A stretch of 35,990 nt of DNA from assembly GCF_000188255.1 (NCBI RefSeq), contig NZ_GL831080.1, positions 1,558,294 through 1,594,283 on the forward strand. Reading direction: 5' to 3'. Position 1 is the first letter of the stretch; the number at the start of each line of letters is the position of its first letter. Origin of the DNA: Actinobacillus ureae ATCC 25976 (GTDB lineage: Bacteria > Pseudomonadota > Gammaproteobacteria > Enterobacterales > Pasteurellaceae). Both the position numbers and the translations under genes were made by a program. Shown here piece by piece: positions 1 through 8,580 of the stretch. The notes beneath the pieces were generated by a model, which ran no database searches, was not told the origin of the DNA, and worked only from the letters and a program-made list of their open reading frames with translations.

Positions 1-20
1 AACTTTTGGGGTGTAGATCA
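1..20 (+). mobile_element. Right terminus of an IS3-like insertion sequence (partial)
   Basis: The reverse complement of these bases reads TGATCTACACCCCAAAAGTT. It closely matches the other window end, TGATCTGACCCCAAAAAGTT at 35955-35974, with one indel and a two-base difference. The TG...CA ends and the CCCCAAAA core fit terminal inverted repeats of the IS3 family, IS150-like group. It is not an exact inverse of the right-hand copy, so it is better read as the right repeat of an element in the same orientation than as an inverted left end. No transposase is inside the window, so the family is inferred from the termini only. Confidence 0.55.
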
Positions 21-49
21 GTTAACGCCTTGTAATATAAGGCTTTAAC
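21..49. repeat. Imperfect inverted repeat abutting the IS end
   Basis: GTTAACGCCTT and AAGGCTTTAAC form an 11-bp stem with one mismatch around a 7-nt loop. It begins on the first base after the presumed IS end. It lacks a clear T-run on either side, so it is not a convincing terminator. It may be the remnant of a hairpin into which the IS inserted. Confidence 0.4.
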
Positions 50-94
50 CCACTTTTTACCAACCTTTTTGTCTACTATGTAGACATAAAATAT

Positions 95-150
95 AAGCGG
101 TCGTTTTTAACGGGAAATTTTCAAAATTCCAGTCAAAAACGACCGCTTGT
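95..150 (-). terminator. Uptake-signal dyad acting as ribH terminator
   Basis: Two uptake signal sequences in inverted orientation, AAGCGGTCGTTTTT and AAAAACGACCGCTT, form a 14-bp perfect stem around an approximately 27-nt loop, 23 bases after the ribH stop. Paired uptake signals at gene ends are widely used as terminators in Pasteurellaceae. A separate short palindrome, GTCTAC-TAT-GTAGAC, lies at 71-85. Confidence 0.7.
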
Positions 151-172
151 TTTTAGCACGTCAAACGAAAAA

Positions 173-634
173 TTAGATCGCTTTTAATACGTTTACCATT
201 TCGATTGCGCCTAATGCATACTCTGAACCTTTGTTACCTGCTTTAGTACCCGCGCGTTCGATCGCCTGTTCAATATTTTCTGTGGTTAATACACCGAAAA
301 TTACCGGTACACCGGTTTCTAATGCAACTGCACCGATACCTTTTGCAGCTTCATTACATACGTAATCATAATGAGTTGTTGAACCACGAATTACCGTACC
401 TAAACAAATTACCGCATCATATTTACCGCTGGTTGCCATTTTTTTCGCAACTAATGGAATCTCAAATGCACCCGGAACCCACGCCGTATCAATATCGTTT
501 TCATCCGCACCGTGACGCACTAACGTATCAATTGCACCGCTTAATAATTTATCGTTGATAAAATCGTTGAAACGTGCGGTTACAATACCAAATTTTAAAC
601 CCGTCGCAACTAAGTTACCTGTAATCTTTGCCAT
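173..634 (-). CDS. ribH: 6,7-dimethyl-8-ribityllumazine synthase
   Basis: RibH condenses 5-amino-6-ribitylamino-uracil with 3,4-dihydroxy-2-butanone 4-phosphate to lumazine, the penultimate riboflavin step, in a cytosolic icosahedral or pentameric assembly. The 153-aa length is normal for the family. The substrate loop PGAFEIP (about residues 54-60) and the segment [14 protein letters not shown] (about 79-92), with the general-base histidine, are both present. The start is preceded by AGAGGAC. It is the last gene of the rib operon, about 110 bases after ribBA, with an uptake-signal terminator downstream. Expression should follow the FMN riboswitch at the operon head. Nothing unusual was seen in the protein. 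Confidence 0.97.
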   Translation of the reverse strand: MAKITGNLVATGLKFGIVTARFNDFINDKLLSGAIDTLVRHGADENDIDTAWVPGAFEIPLVAKKMATSGKYDAVICLGTVIRGSTTHYDYVCNEAAKGIGAVALETGVPVIFGVLTTENIEQAIERAGTKAGNKGSEYALGAIEMVNVLKAI

Positions 635-694
635 TTTTTTGTCCTCTCGAAATATGCAAAATTTTATAAAAAAGTGACCGCTTGTATCATTTTA

Positions 695-727
695 TAGTAG
701 GGACGCAGCGCTTGCATCCCTAATACT
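695..727. repeat. REP-like intercistronic palindrome, ribBA-ribH
   Basis: GTAGGGACGCA and TGCATCCCTA form a near-complete stem, with one C/A mismatch, around GCGCT. A related palindrome occupies the ribE-ribBA gap at 1981-2007 and shares the GTAG-x-GAC...TCCCTA ends. This suggests a small dispersed repeat family rather than terminators. Neither copy has a T-run, and transcription must continue to ribH. A USS (accgcttgt) lies just beside it at about 678-686. Confidence 0.5.
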
Positions 728-744
728 ACATACGGTTGTTAAAG

Positions 745-1950
745 TTAGAAGTTAAACATATGTCCCATTTTTATCTGTTTCACTTTTAGGTAATCAATGT
801 CATTTTTGTTCGGTTCTACAATAATCGGCTCACGTGCAACGATATTTAACCCTTGCTCTTTTAAGCCTTCAATTTTTGCCGGATTATTGGTTAGTAAACG
901 GATCGATTTCACGCCTAACTGCCGGAACATTTGTGCACCGATATAATATTCACGTTCGTCCTCTTTAAAACCTAAGGCAACGTTCGCTTCAACCGTATCC
1001 ATCCCTTTATCTTGCAGTTCGTAAGCACGTAACTTATTAATTAAACCGATACCACGACCTTCTTGGCGTAAATACAGCACAACGCCTCTGCCCTCTTTTT
1101 CGATTTGTGTCATTGCTGCGGCAAATTGCTGGCCACAGTCACAACGTTGAGAGCCGAACGCATCACCGGTTAAACATTCAGAATGAATACGCGCTAAAAT
1201 TTGCTCACCGTCTGTTAAATCACCTTTGACTAATGCAACGTGTTCTTTACCTGAAATCACTTCAACAAAGCTATGCGCCATAAATTCGCCGTATTTTGTC
1301 GGCATTTTTACCACAGAAATTTGTTTCACTAAGCTATCATGTTTACGACGATATTCTTGTAATTGTTGAATCGTGATAAACGGCATATTGTGCTCTACGG
1401 CAAATTTTTGTAGATCCGGCATGGTCATCATTGTGCCGTCATCTGCCATAATTTCACAACATAAACCAGCGTGTTTTAAACCGGCTAAACGAGCTAAATC
1501 AACTGTTGCTTCGGTATGACCGTTACGTACTAAAACACCACCGTCTTTTGCTACTAATGGGAACATATGTCCCGGGCGGCGGAAATCACTTGCTTTCGCA
1601 TTATCATCTACAATTTTCATTGCGGTAATTGAACGTTCAAAAGCAGAGATGCCTGTTCCTGTGTCAATGTGATCGACCGATACCGTAAACGCCGTTTCGT
1701 AGTTATCTTCATTGACTGCCACCATCGGATGGAAATTTAACTTTTTAGCAATTTCCGTTGAAACCGGTGTGCAAATTAAACCTTTGCCGTAAGTTGCCAT
1801 AAAATTGATATTTTCCGGTGTGGCAAATTCTGCCGCACAAATAAAATCACCTTCGTTTTCACGATCTTTATCGTCGCTGACTAAAATGATTTTACCTTGA
1901 CGAATTGCTTCAATAGCTTCTTCTACTTTTGAAAATTGGAAATCTGTCAT
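745..1950 (-). CDS. ribBA: Bifunctional 3,4-dihydroxy-2-butanone-4-phosphate synthase / GTP cyclohydrolase II
   Basis: This is a two-domain riboflavin enzyme of 401 aa. The N-terminal half is DHBP synthase: the acidic active-site loop [11 protein letters not shown] (about residues 26-36) converts ribulose 5-phosphate to the four-carbon donor. The C-terminal half is GTP cyclohydrolase II: zinc ligands appear in [16 protein letters not shown] (about 258-273) and the GTP-binding RQEGRGIGL follows (about 295-303). The fusion supplies both branches to RibH. E. coli encodes the two activities separately, whereas A. pleuropneumoniae-type rib operons carry the fused gene. The start has AGGAAAAG upstream. 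It sits between ribE and ribH and is co-transcribed with them. Confidence 0.97.
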   Translation of the reverse strand: MTDFQFSKVEEAIEAIRQGKIILVSDDKDRENEGDFICAAEFATPENINFMATYGKGLICTPVSTEIAKKLNFHPMVAVNEDNYETAFTVSVDHIDTGTGISAFERSITAMKIVDDNAKASDFRRPGHMFPLVAKDGGVLVRNGHTEATVDLARLAGLKHAGLCCEIMADDGTMMTMPDLQKFAVEHNMPFITIQQLQEYRRKHDSLVKQISVVKMPTKYGEFMAHSFVEVISGKEHVALVKGDLTDGEQILARIHSECLTGDAFGSQRCDCGQQFAAAMTQIEKEGRGVVLYLRQEGRGIGLINKLRAYELQDKGMDTVEANVALGFKEDEREYYIGAQMFRQLGVKSIRLLTNNPAKIEGLKEQGLNIVAREPIIVEPNKNDIDYLKVKQIKMGHMFNF

Positions 1951-1980
1951 CTTCTTTTCCTAAAATATACATTTTTGTCG

Positions 1981-2007
1981 GTAGAGACACTCTGCATGTG
2001 TCCCTAC
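1981..2007. repeat. REP-like intercistronic palindrome, ribE-ribBA
   Basis: GTAGAGACAC and GTGTCCCTAC form a 10-bp stem with one A/C mismatch around TCTGCAT. It fills most of the ribE-ribBA gap and resembles the copy at 695-727. It has no T-run. It might influence mRNA stability or translation between cistrons, but that is inference. Confidence 0.5.
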
Positions 2008-2012
2008 AAATT

Positions 2013-2660
2013 TTAAAATCCTGCCTGCTTTAAAAAGTCTAAACTAAGATTACTTTTCGGCTCATCCGCCGGCTTTTTCAATAAAAACTGTTCGATATAT
2101 TTGCCGACAATATCATTTTCTAAATTGACAATACTGCCGATGTTTTTTGAGCCTAAATTGGTTTCTTTAATCGTATGCGGAATAATCGACACACGGAAGC
2201 TTTCATCGTCGGTATCCACTACAGTCAGGCTAATACCGTCAATAGTGATCGAACCTTTCTCGATAATATAACGCATTAACTTCGGAGAGGTTTTAATACG
2301 ATACCATGTCGAATTATGTGCTGGTGTGATTTCAGCGATTTCGCCGGTTCCATCAATATGACCCGAAACAATATGTCCGCCGAAACGTCCGTTTGCCGCC
2401 ATCGCGCGTTCTAAATTAACCGGACTATTCGGTTTTAATTCGCCTAATGAAGTACGTTTTAACGTTTCAGACATCACATCAGCGGTAAATTGGTTGTTTG
2501 AAAAAGACGTTACGGTTAAACATACGCCGTTCACCGCAATACTGTCGCCTAAATGAACATCTTGTAATACCTTTGTTGCATTAATGGTCACTACCGCAAA
2601 CTCAGCTTGTTTATGAATTTGAGCAATTTTACCGACTTCTTCAATAATACCTGTGAACAT
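2013..2660 (-). CDS. ribE: Riboflavin synthase, alpha subunit
   Basis: The enzyme dismutates two lumazine molecules to riboflavin, the last step of the pathway. The protein is 215 aa, the usual length, with two lumazine-binding repeats. The first starts at the MFTGIIEEVG N-terminus. The second starts near GRFGGHIVSGHIDGTGEI (about residues 91-108), the conserved block with the catalytic region. The start codon follows GGAGGAAAAA, a strong ribosome binding site. It is flanked by ribD (about 47 bases upstream) and ribBA. Older A. pleuropneumoniae literature named this gene ribB within ribGBAH. Confidence 0.96.
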   Translation of the reverse strand: MFTGIIEEVGKIAQIHKQAEFAVVTINATKVLQDVHLGDSIAVNGVCLTVTSFSNNQFTADVMSETLKRTSLGELKPNSPVNLERAMAANGRFGGHIVSGHIDGTGEIAEITPAHNSTWYRIKTSPKLMRYIIEKGSITIDGISLTVVDTDDESFRVSIIPHTIKETNLGSKNIGSIVNLENDIVGKYIEQFLLKKPADEPKSNLSLDFLKQAGF

Positions 2661-2707
2661 TTTTTCCTCCGCTGTTTATATCTACTCGCTCTTAGCTAGA
2701 GAGAACA

Positions 2708-3793
2708 TCATAAAACTTCATAATCCAACAAAATATCTTCGCCGATGAGTTCGGTCGATTTCAATTTTAATTTAACCGCTTGGTCGATTTGTTGAATCCC
2801 TTCGCCGCCGATTGGGGTTTTCGCTTGTTTACCACCGACTAATTTCGGCGCGATATAACAATGTACTCGATTCACAATACCACTTTCTAACGCACTGAAA
2901 TTTAAACTTGAACCGCCTTCCAATAACAGGCTGTCGATCTGCATGTCACCGAGCTTTTGCAAAAGATCTTGCAAATCTACCCGCTTGTTTCGTGCTTTAC
3001 ACACTAATACTTCTACGCCAGGCGGTCTAAATTGCTCAATTTTTTGCAAATCGTCACTAACGGTTGCAATCACGGTACGATATTCTTTCGCTGTTTGCAC
3101 TAACTGGCAATCCAACGGTGTACGTAATTGGCTATCGCAGACAATCCGAACCGGCTGTTTCACATTCGGCATTCGGCTATTTAGCATCGGGTTATCAGCA
3201 AGCACCGTATCCACTCCCACCATAATCGCACTATATTGATGTCGAGTTTGTTGCACTCTTGCTCTTGCCGATTCACCGGTAATCCATTTGGATTCGCCGG
3301 TACTGGTTGCAATTTTGCCGTCTGCCGTCATGGCATATTTCATCAGCACATACGGGCGTTTAGTTTGAATATAGTGGAAAAAAATCGGGTTTAACGCATC
3401 ACATTCGTCTTTGAGTAAACCTTCTACTACTTCCACACCGGCTTGGCGTAACTGACTTGCTCCTCGCCCCGCCACTAAAGGATTCGGATCGCTTGAACCG
3501 ATAAATACTTTTTTAATGCCTCGTTCAATTAATAAATCCGAACAAGGAGGCGTGCGCCCGTGATGACAACAAGGCTCAAGTGTTACATAAGCAGTCGCCT
3601 CGGAAAGATCTTCCTTACAATGTAAAATGGCATTACGTTCCGCATGCCAGCCACCAATCTTTTCATGGTAACCTTCGGCAACGATTTCACCGTTTTTGAC
3701 AATTACACAACCGACAAGCGGATTGGGATTCGTCCAGCCTAAACCTTGTTTTGCCAGTACAATGGCACGGCGCATATAGTCTAAATCCGTCAT
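2708..3793 (-). CDS. ribD: Bifunctional diaminohydroxyphosphoribosylaminopyrimidine deaminase / 5-amino-6-(5-phosphoribosylamino)uracil reductase
   Basis: RibD carries out the second and third steps from GTP. The zinc deaminase domain is N-terminal, with HAERNAI (about residues 51-57) and PCCHHGRTPPC (about 75-85). The NADPH reductase domain is C-terminal, with KYAMTADGKIAT and the LLLEGGSSLN segment. The open frame extends upstream to 3883, but that extension would run through the leader terminator. The start MTDLDYMRRA matches the family N-terminus, so 3793 was chosen, giving 361 aa. The ribosome binding site is weak. This is the first gene of the operon, about 60 bases after the FMN-controlled terminator. 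Confidence 0.93.
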   Translation of the reverse strand: MTDLDYMRRAIVLAKQGLGWTNPNPLVGCVIVKNGEIVAEGYHEKIGGWHAERNAILHCKEDLSEATAYVTLEPCCHHGRTPPCSDLLIERGIKKVFIGSSDPNPLVAGRGASQLRQAGVEVVEGLLKDECDALNPIFFHYIQTKRPYVLMKYAMTADGKIATSTGESKWITGESARARVQQTRHQYSAIMVGVDTVLADNPMLNSRMPNVKQPVRIVCDSQLRTPLDCQLVQTAKEYRTVIATVSDDLQKIEQFRPPGVEVLVCKARNKRVDLQDLLQKLGDMQIDSLLLEGGSSLNFSALESGIVNRVHCYIAPKLVGGKQAKTPIGGEGIQQIDQAVKLKLKSTELIGEDILLDYEVL

Positions 3794-3854
3794 TGTTTTG
3801 AAACTATTTAAGGGCAGAGGAAAACACATTACAGGCGTGTTTACCCTAATGATG

Positions 3855-3888
3855 AAAAAAGCCTTGAAATCTTTCGATCTCAAGGCTT
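3855..3888 (-). terminator. Rho-independent terminator of the FMN riboswitch
   Basis: On the minus strand AAGCCTTGA pairs with TCAAGGCTT and is followed by a run of T. It lies between the FMN aptamer and ribD. This is the usual expression platform: FMN binding favours the hairpin and stops transcription before ribD. Confidence 0.85.
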
Positions 3889-3926
3889 GTAAAAAAGATA
3901 GAAAAAACCACCGCTTACACGGTTAT

Positions 3927-4046
3927 TTCATCTTCTTCCATCCAGACTATACTGTCGGTACCGGAATCTCACCAGTTCCTGCCAAACCTTTTTCGTTCGG
4001 CTCGCGGACTTTACCGCCGATCGGGAATTTCACCCTGCCCTGAAGA
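3927..4046 (-). promoter_or_regulatory. FMN riboswitch (RFN element)
   Basis: The minus strand carries the conserved RFN blocks in order: cagggcagggtgaaattccc, gatcggcggtaaagtccgcg, the tggcaggaactggtgagatt block, ccggtaccgacagtatagtc, then ggatggaagaagatgaaata. These form the P1-P6 junction that binds FMN. It lies immediately upstream of ribD, with a terminator between, so high FMN should attenuate the whole rib operon. A promoter must lie between it and the glpC remnant (4047-4102). An AT-rich TAATAAT is visible there, without a convincing -35. Confidence 0.95.
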
Positions 4047-4102
4047 TTATTAAAAAATTGTTGCAAATTTTGCGACTTTTGATTGTCAAAGTCAAGCAAG
4101 AA

Positions 4103-5378
4103 TTAGCGTTTATCCAATGCCATTGATAATAAAGTGATTGGATGTAAACAAATAACATTGCTCGACATATCAATCTGCCATTTACAGGTTTCACACTCTG
4201 AAATCACATAATCAAAACCGCCTTCGTTGATATGTTCAAACAACGTACGGCCGATCGCTTGTGACGTTTCATAGTTTTCCGCTTTAAAACCGTAAGTTCC
4301 TGCAATACCACAACATTGTGACGGCAACATGACTACTTCATAACTCCGGAATTTGTTTTAATAACTCCAATGTATAAGGTGCCCAACCTGCTTTTTCTAC
4401 GTGACAAGCAGTATGATAAGCAACACGTAAGCGCATCGGTTTAAGCGGTAATTTTCTGCCGGCTTTTTGCAATTTATACAAGTGGCGTGTCACGATATCA
4501 ATATGCGATTTCACTTTGGTATTCGGCATACCGAGTACGTGGCTGTACTCTTCTTTAATATTTGCCGTACAGCTTGAGGAAGTACCAATCACTTCTAACT
4601 GTTTATCCACAGTTTTTTCAAGATATTTCAGGTTAAATTCCGCCTGTTTTTTTGCTCTTTCAGGAAAACCGTTCACCATTAACGGTAAACCGCAACATTT
4701 TTCTTTTTCAAGCAAGACCACACCGATATCCAGTGCATTCATCACATCGATCACTTTTTTACCTAACTGCGGATTATTATAGTTCACATAACAACCGTGG
4801 TAATAAGCGACTTGCTCTTTGAATTGCGCCTGGCGTTTCGCTTGTTTTTTCATATACCAATTACGGAACGAACCGAATGAATATTTCGGTAAGGTACGGT
4901 GTTGGCTGACTTTTAAGGTTTTCTCTAACAAGAAACGAGTCGCTTTTAAACTGGTAATCGTATTCACAATCGGCGCAAACGGGGTATTCATCGTCCCCAT
5001 AATATCGGTATTACTTAATACCGCATCACGCAATTTATGAATCAATGGTTTATTTTGACGCTCAACATGACGATTTCTTACACGTACAATAATATCGCCG
5101 ATTTTTACATCCGACGGGTAAGCAATTTCACAACGTTTACAGTTCGTACAATATTTCAAGGCTTCATCATAGAAATCTGGGCTTTTCAGACGTAAACACT
5201 CGCCGTCTGGGCCGGATTGTTTTGGCCCCGGATAAAACGGATTATTACGTGAAACCGGACATACCGCCGTACAAGCGGTACATTTCAAACAACTTTCAAA
5301 ACTTGGGTCAAAATGTTGATGAACAACCGGAGATTGTGCGCCTTGACGTGCATTTTCAATCAATTGTTGAATATTCAT
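4103..5378 (-). pseudogene. glpC: Anaerobic glycerol-3-phosphate dehydrogenase subunit C, frameshifted and missing a cluster cysteine
   Basis: GlpC is the membrane-associated Fe-S subunit that passes electrons from GlpAB to menaquinone. The first frame (4338-5378, 346 aa) contains one complete cluster motif (C30, C33, C36, C40). The second motif reads CTNCKRCEIAYP, with tyrosine at residue 87 (codon 5118-5120, TAC) where the family has cysteine. The frame ends at LELLKQIPEL. The remainder continues in another frame (from EVVMLPSQCCGIAGTYGF to 4103), so one base was gained near 4338-4342. This removes the last CCG-type cysteine block. The start overlaps the end of glpB (ATGA). Two independent lesions make function unlikely. 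Confidence 0.88.
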
Positions 5379-6643
5379 TTTGTACCTCCGATTTGTTCCG
5401 CAACGGTTAATGCCGTAACCACTGCAACACCCGAACCACAGCCTTGTTCAATACCTTGGAAACCTCCGATGACATTTCCCACCGCATATAAATTCGGTAC
5501 AACCACACCTTTTTTTGTACTTGGCAAGCCGAGTTAATCACCACACCGGCAGATTGGTAAGGTTGAGGTGCTACAAAGCGGTTATTTGTCCAAGTAAAGC
5601 GGTCGGAATCATTAAAATTTTTGCAACCGCAAATATCTAAATCAAATACCGGCTCTTTCACACGTTCAAATTCCGCCACAAGACCGTTGCTAAAAAAGCT
5701 ACCGGCAGCCAACACAAAATGATTTGCACTAATTGGTTCTTCTTGGTGTGATGTGGTAAAAATACGTACGACCTTATCGCCCTCAAATTCCGCTTTAATC
5801 GCTCGGTCACCGTTCATCATCATGCCGCCTAATTGCTCAAAACGTGAACGTAATTGACGATGTTGGCGAATACCCAATAAAGACGGCGGTAACGTCGGTA
5901 ATTCGAATAATGCCAAACCGGTTGCTTGTTGTAAGCTATTGAAGAAATCTTGGTTATCCAAGCCGAAACAAGCCGGTAAAAATACCGCTTTCGCATTGCC
6001 TGCTGCCTGTTTAATTTCTTGTACCAAATCTTGGAAAGACAATTTATGTTCTAATAATTGCGCAATATTTACACTGCGAAACTCACGTGAGTTTTGACGT
6101 AAATAGTCCAACTCAGGAATATTTAAATAACCGATCGTAAATTCATAATCAGCAAACTGGCTATACTGTTTTAAATTGTCCGCCAATAATTGCGGCTGAA
6201 AATCGTGATAGCCTTCAATTCCTAAAATGGCGACCTGTTTCTTCGCTAAGGTAGTTAAATGTTTTACCGTCAGTACGCTATTCGGCGATAACCAAGTCGC
6301 ACGAAGACCACCTAGCGGGGTAATGCGTTCATGATTTTGCGCCGTTGATCCTTCTAAATGTAGAGTTAAACTTTGCGCTAATTATTCGAACTGCTGCGCT
6401 TTTGCCAAGAATACTGTACGGATGTTCCGGCGCTTGAAGTTTTAACTCATCAAGCGATTGATAAACATTTTCGACTTTTTGACCGCTTGGTAAACGAGAA
6501 AGTAAATCCATTGAACCGGAAGAAAAATCAATGGCTGCTTGTCCGTTGTTGATAATCGCACAGCGTTTGCCTTGTTCTTGAAGCGCAATCCCACAGGTTA
6601 AACCGGCGAGTCCGCCGCCAATAATTACTACATCAAAATTCAT
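5375..6643 (-). pseudogene. glpB: Anaerobic glycerol-3-phosphate dehydrogenase subunit B, multiply disrupted
   Basis: GlpB is the FMN-containing subunit of the anaerobic enzyme. The N-terminal dinucleotide-binding motif [14 protein letters not shown] is intact (residues about 5-18), and the frame follows the family to HPYSILGK. Then AAAA near 6397 appears to have one extra A. Five codons on, a conserved Gln is TAA (about 6381-6383). The frame resumes through [11 protein letters not shown] to SACQVQ. A third lesion follows at about 5512-5518, a run of seven A where eight restore [18 protein letters not shown] to the stop at 5375. It starts 13 bases after glpA, with a GGGAGTG ribosome site, and overlaps glpC by ATGA. 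Confidence 0.9.
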
Positions 6644-6656
6644 TGCTATTCACTCC

Positions 6657-8317
6657 CTACTCTTCGTCCATCGGTACATCATTCAGTCCGAGTAGGCAAT
6701 AGTAAATCCAGCTGGTAAATTCCGCTTCCCGCATTGCATCCCCCCATGCAATCGGTTGAATTCCACGCCAGCGCTCTTCCATAAATGAGGCTAATTGGGT
6801 GGTTGATTCTTTTGGTGTCGCCACTTTAAAACGACTCATCAGTCCTGCAGCACGGCAAGCACAAAGTTTCGCTTGGCAAGTTCCCATACCGACACGAGTA
6901 CGGCGGCGTAAATCCACCAAATTATTCACTTTGAGTTCATCAACCGCATAACGAACTTCACCGGCAGCTACCGCTTCACATTCACACACTAAAGTTTTAT
7001 CTAAACGCTCGGTTTCAAGTAAACGCAATGCTCTGGAACCATGACGATAAACCGCAGAATGGCGAATCGTATTCAGCAGTGAAATAATTTTTTTACTGGT
7101 TTCTTCGCGGCTTTCATTTGAACCCGGAAGAGGACGTTCCGCCGTGCTACACAAGCGGTCGGATTTATTCAATTTTTTGCAAACCAAATCGGTCGCCCAT
7201 TCCGCCATCAAGCGATAAGTCATCAATTTACCACCGGTAATCGTAATAAAACCGTCTAAACCGTCACATTCTGCGTTATCCAGCAAGACGATACCACGAC
7301 TAACATTACGACCGGACGGATCATCATCGGTAGCCACCAGAGGACGTACCCCGCATAAGCACGTAACACACGAGTATGACGTAAACTCGGCGCAAGTTTC
7401 TCCCCTTCACGGAACAAGATACCTACTTCTTCCGGCGTCACCACCATATTGTCAATTTGATCATAAGGAATACGGTCAGACGTTGTACCGATAACACAAA
7501 TGGTATCTCCCGGCACTAAGATATCGGCATTTGCTGGTTTACGACAACGGTTGATCACCATATTGTTAATACGGTGTCCCATTACCAGTAACGAACCTTT
7601 TGCCGAGAACATTTTGATTTTGAGATCGGCATATTCGGCAATACCTTGCCCCTAGATCTCGCCGGCATTCACCACGATCGGCGCAAAAAATTGGCGTTTG
7701 ACTTGGTTTCGGTGATCAAACACATTAACGCCAATGACAGTACCACCTTCACGAATCAAGCCCGTGACTTCACAATAAATAAACACTTTTGCACCGTTCT
7801 CCGTCGCATCCAGTATATTGGAAGCGGTTAAACGGAACGGGTCAATCGAACCATCCGGCACAACCTCCGCACCGACTAGCGAAGAGTTAACGGACGGCTC
7901 CATATATTTTGCAAGATCCGGCTCAATTTCGACCGCTTCTATGCCCGAATCGGTACAGGCTTGGATAAAGTTTTTCTGATAATTAAGATCATCTTCCGGT
8001 AGGGTGATGAAAAGCCCTTTCGTGTCATCTACACAATGGCGAGCGATCTGTTTGAGGATGAGATTTTCCTTAATACACTCTTCTGCCGATTCTCTATCAT
8101 TTACCGCATAGCGTGCTCTACTATGCAGTAAGCCGTGATTACGACCGGTCGCACCGGTTGCGATGTCTCTGCGCTCTAGCAATACGCATTTTAAGCCTCG
8201 AAGCGCACAGTCTCTTGCGATCCCTGCACCGGTTGCACCACCGCCGATGATAATGACATCTGTACTGATTGGCGAAAAATCTGCAACATTTTGATACATT
8301 TGAGGTAAAATGTTCAT
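6657..8317 (-). pseudogene. glpA: Anaerobic glycerol-3-phosphate dehydrogenase subunit A, nonsense and frameshift
   Basis: GlpA is the FAD-binding catalytic subunit. The start at 8317 follows GGAGAGG and precedes the FAD motif VIIIGGGATGAGIARD (residues about 21-36). Residue 67 is Arg in NHGLLHSRARY, where the E. coli protein has Gly. A TAG stop (7652-7654) sits where the conserved Trp of GIWGQ is expected, and the preceding residues read GE rather than AG. The same frame then continues from MFSAKGSLLVMGHR. Near 7350 the run GGGG lacks one G: five would restore AGVRPLVATDDDPSGRN. The rest, including the Cys-rich CECEAVAAGEV and CQAKLCACRAAGL blocks, runs intact to 6657. Confidence 0.9.
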
Positions 8318-8382
8318 ACTCAACCTCTCCCACATTTTAAATGAAATGAAACGAAACAATAGAAACAGATTTATTGTATAAA

Positions 8383-8402
8383 AATGAGCGATTTGGAACA
8401 AA
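8383..8402. promoter_or_regulatory. Possible degenerate GlpR operator upstream of glpA
   Basis: AATGAGCGAT-TTGGAACAAA matches about 15 of 20 positions of the E. coli GlpR operator consensus as I recall it. It lies in the glpA-glpQ divergent region, 66 bases before the glpA start. It is weaker than the site before glpT. No GlpR gene lies in the window. Confidence 0.35.
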
Positions 8403-8428
8403 CAGATGAGCATAAAAGAAATCAAAAA

Positions 8429-8444
8429 TGTGATAATGCTCACA
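8429..8444. promoter_or_regulatory. CRP binding site in the glpA/glpQ divergent region
   Basis: TGTGATAATGCTCACA is a perfect TGTGA-N6-TCACA palindrome, the CRP consensus. It lies between the divergent glpA and glpQ starts and would link both transcripts to cAMP-CRP, as in the enteric glpTQ-glpACB intergenic region. It is intact although the genes on both sides are broken. Confidence 0.8.
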
Positions 8445-8580
8445 AAGAATTTAAATTTGTTAAATTCTTTGTGGAATAGATCAAAAATTTGTACAAATGT
8501 GCTTTTCTATTCATTTTGTTCGGTTATGCTGTGCGCGGTTTGTTGATAAACAAACATTTAAGCTAATCAAGGAGAAAATA

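Noticed and set aside
71-85. GTCTAC-TAT-GTAGAC palindrome as an operator
   Set aside because: It is a short perfect dyad downstream of ribH with no neighbouring promoter or gene to regulate inside the window.
3794-3883. N-terminal extension of RibD
   Set aside because: It would translate through the leader terminator, and the conserved N-terminus begins at MTDLDYMRRA (3793).
3798-4043. An 81-codon plus-strand ORF over the FMN riboswitch
   Set aside because: It overlaps the riboswitch and its terminator, which explain the conserved sequence, and it has no family resemblance.
8497-8580. Longer GlpQ start at 8497
   Set aside because: AAGGAG precedes 8581, and the lipoprotein signal peptide begins there. 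The extension spoils the signal peptide.
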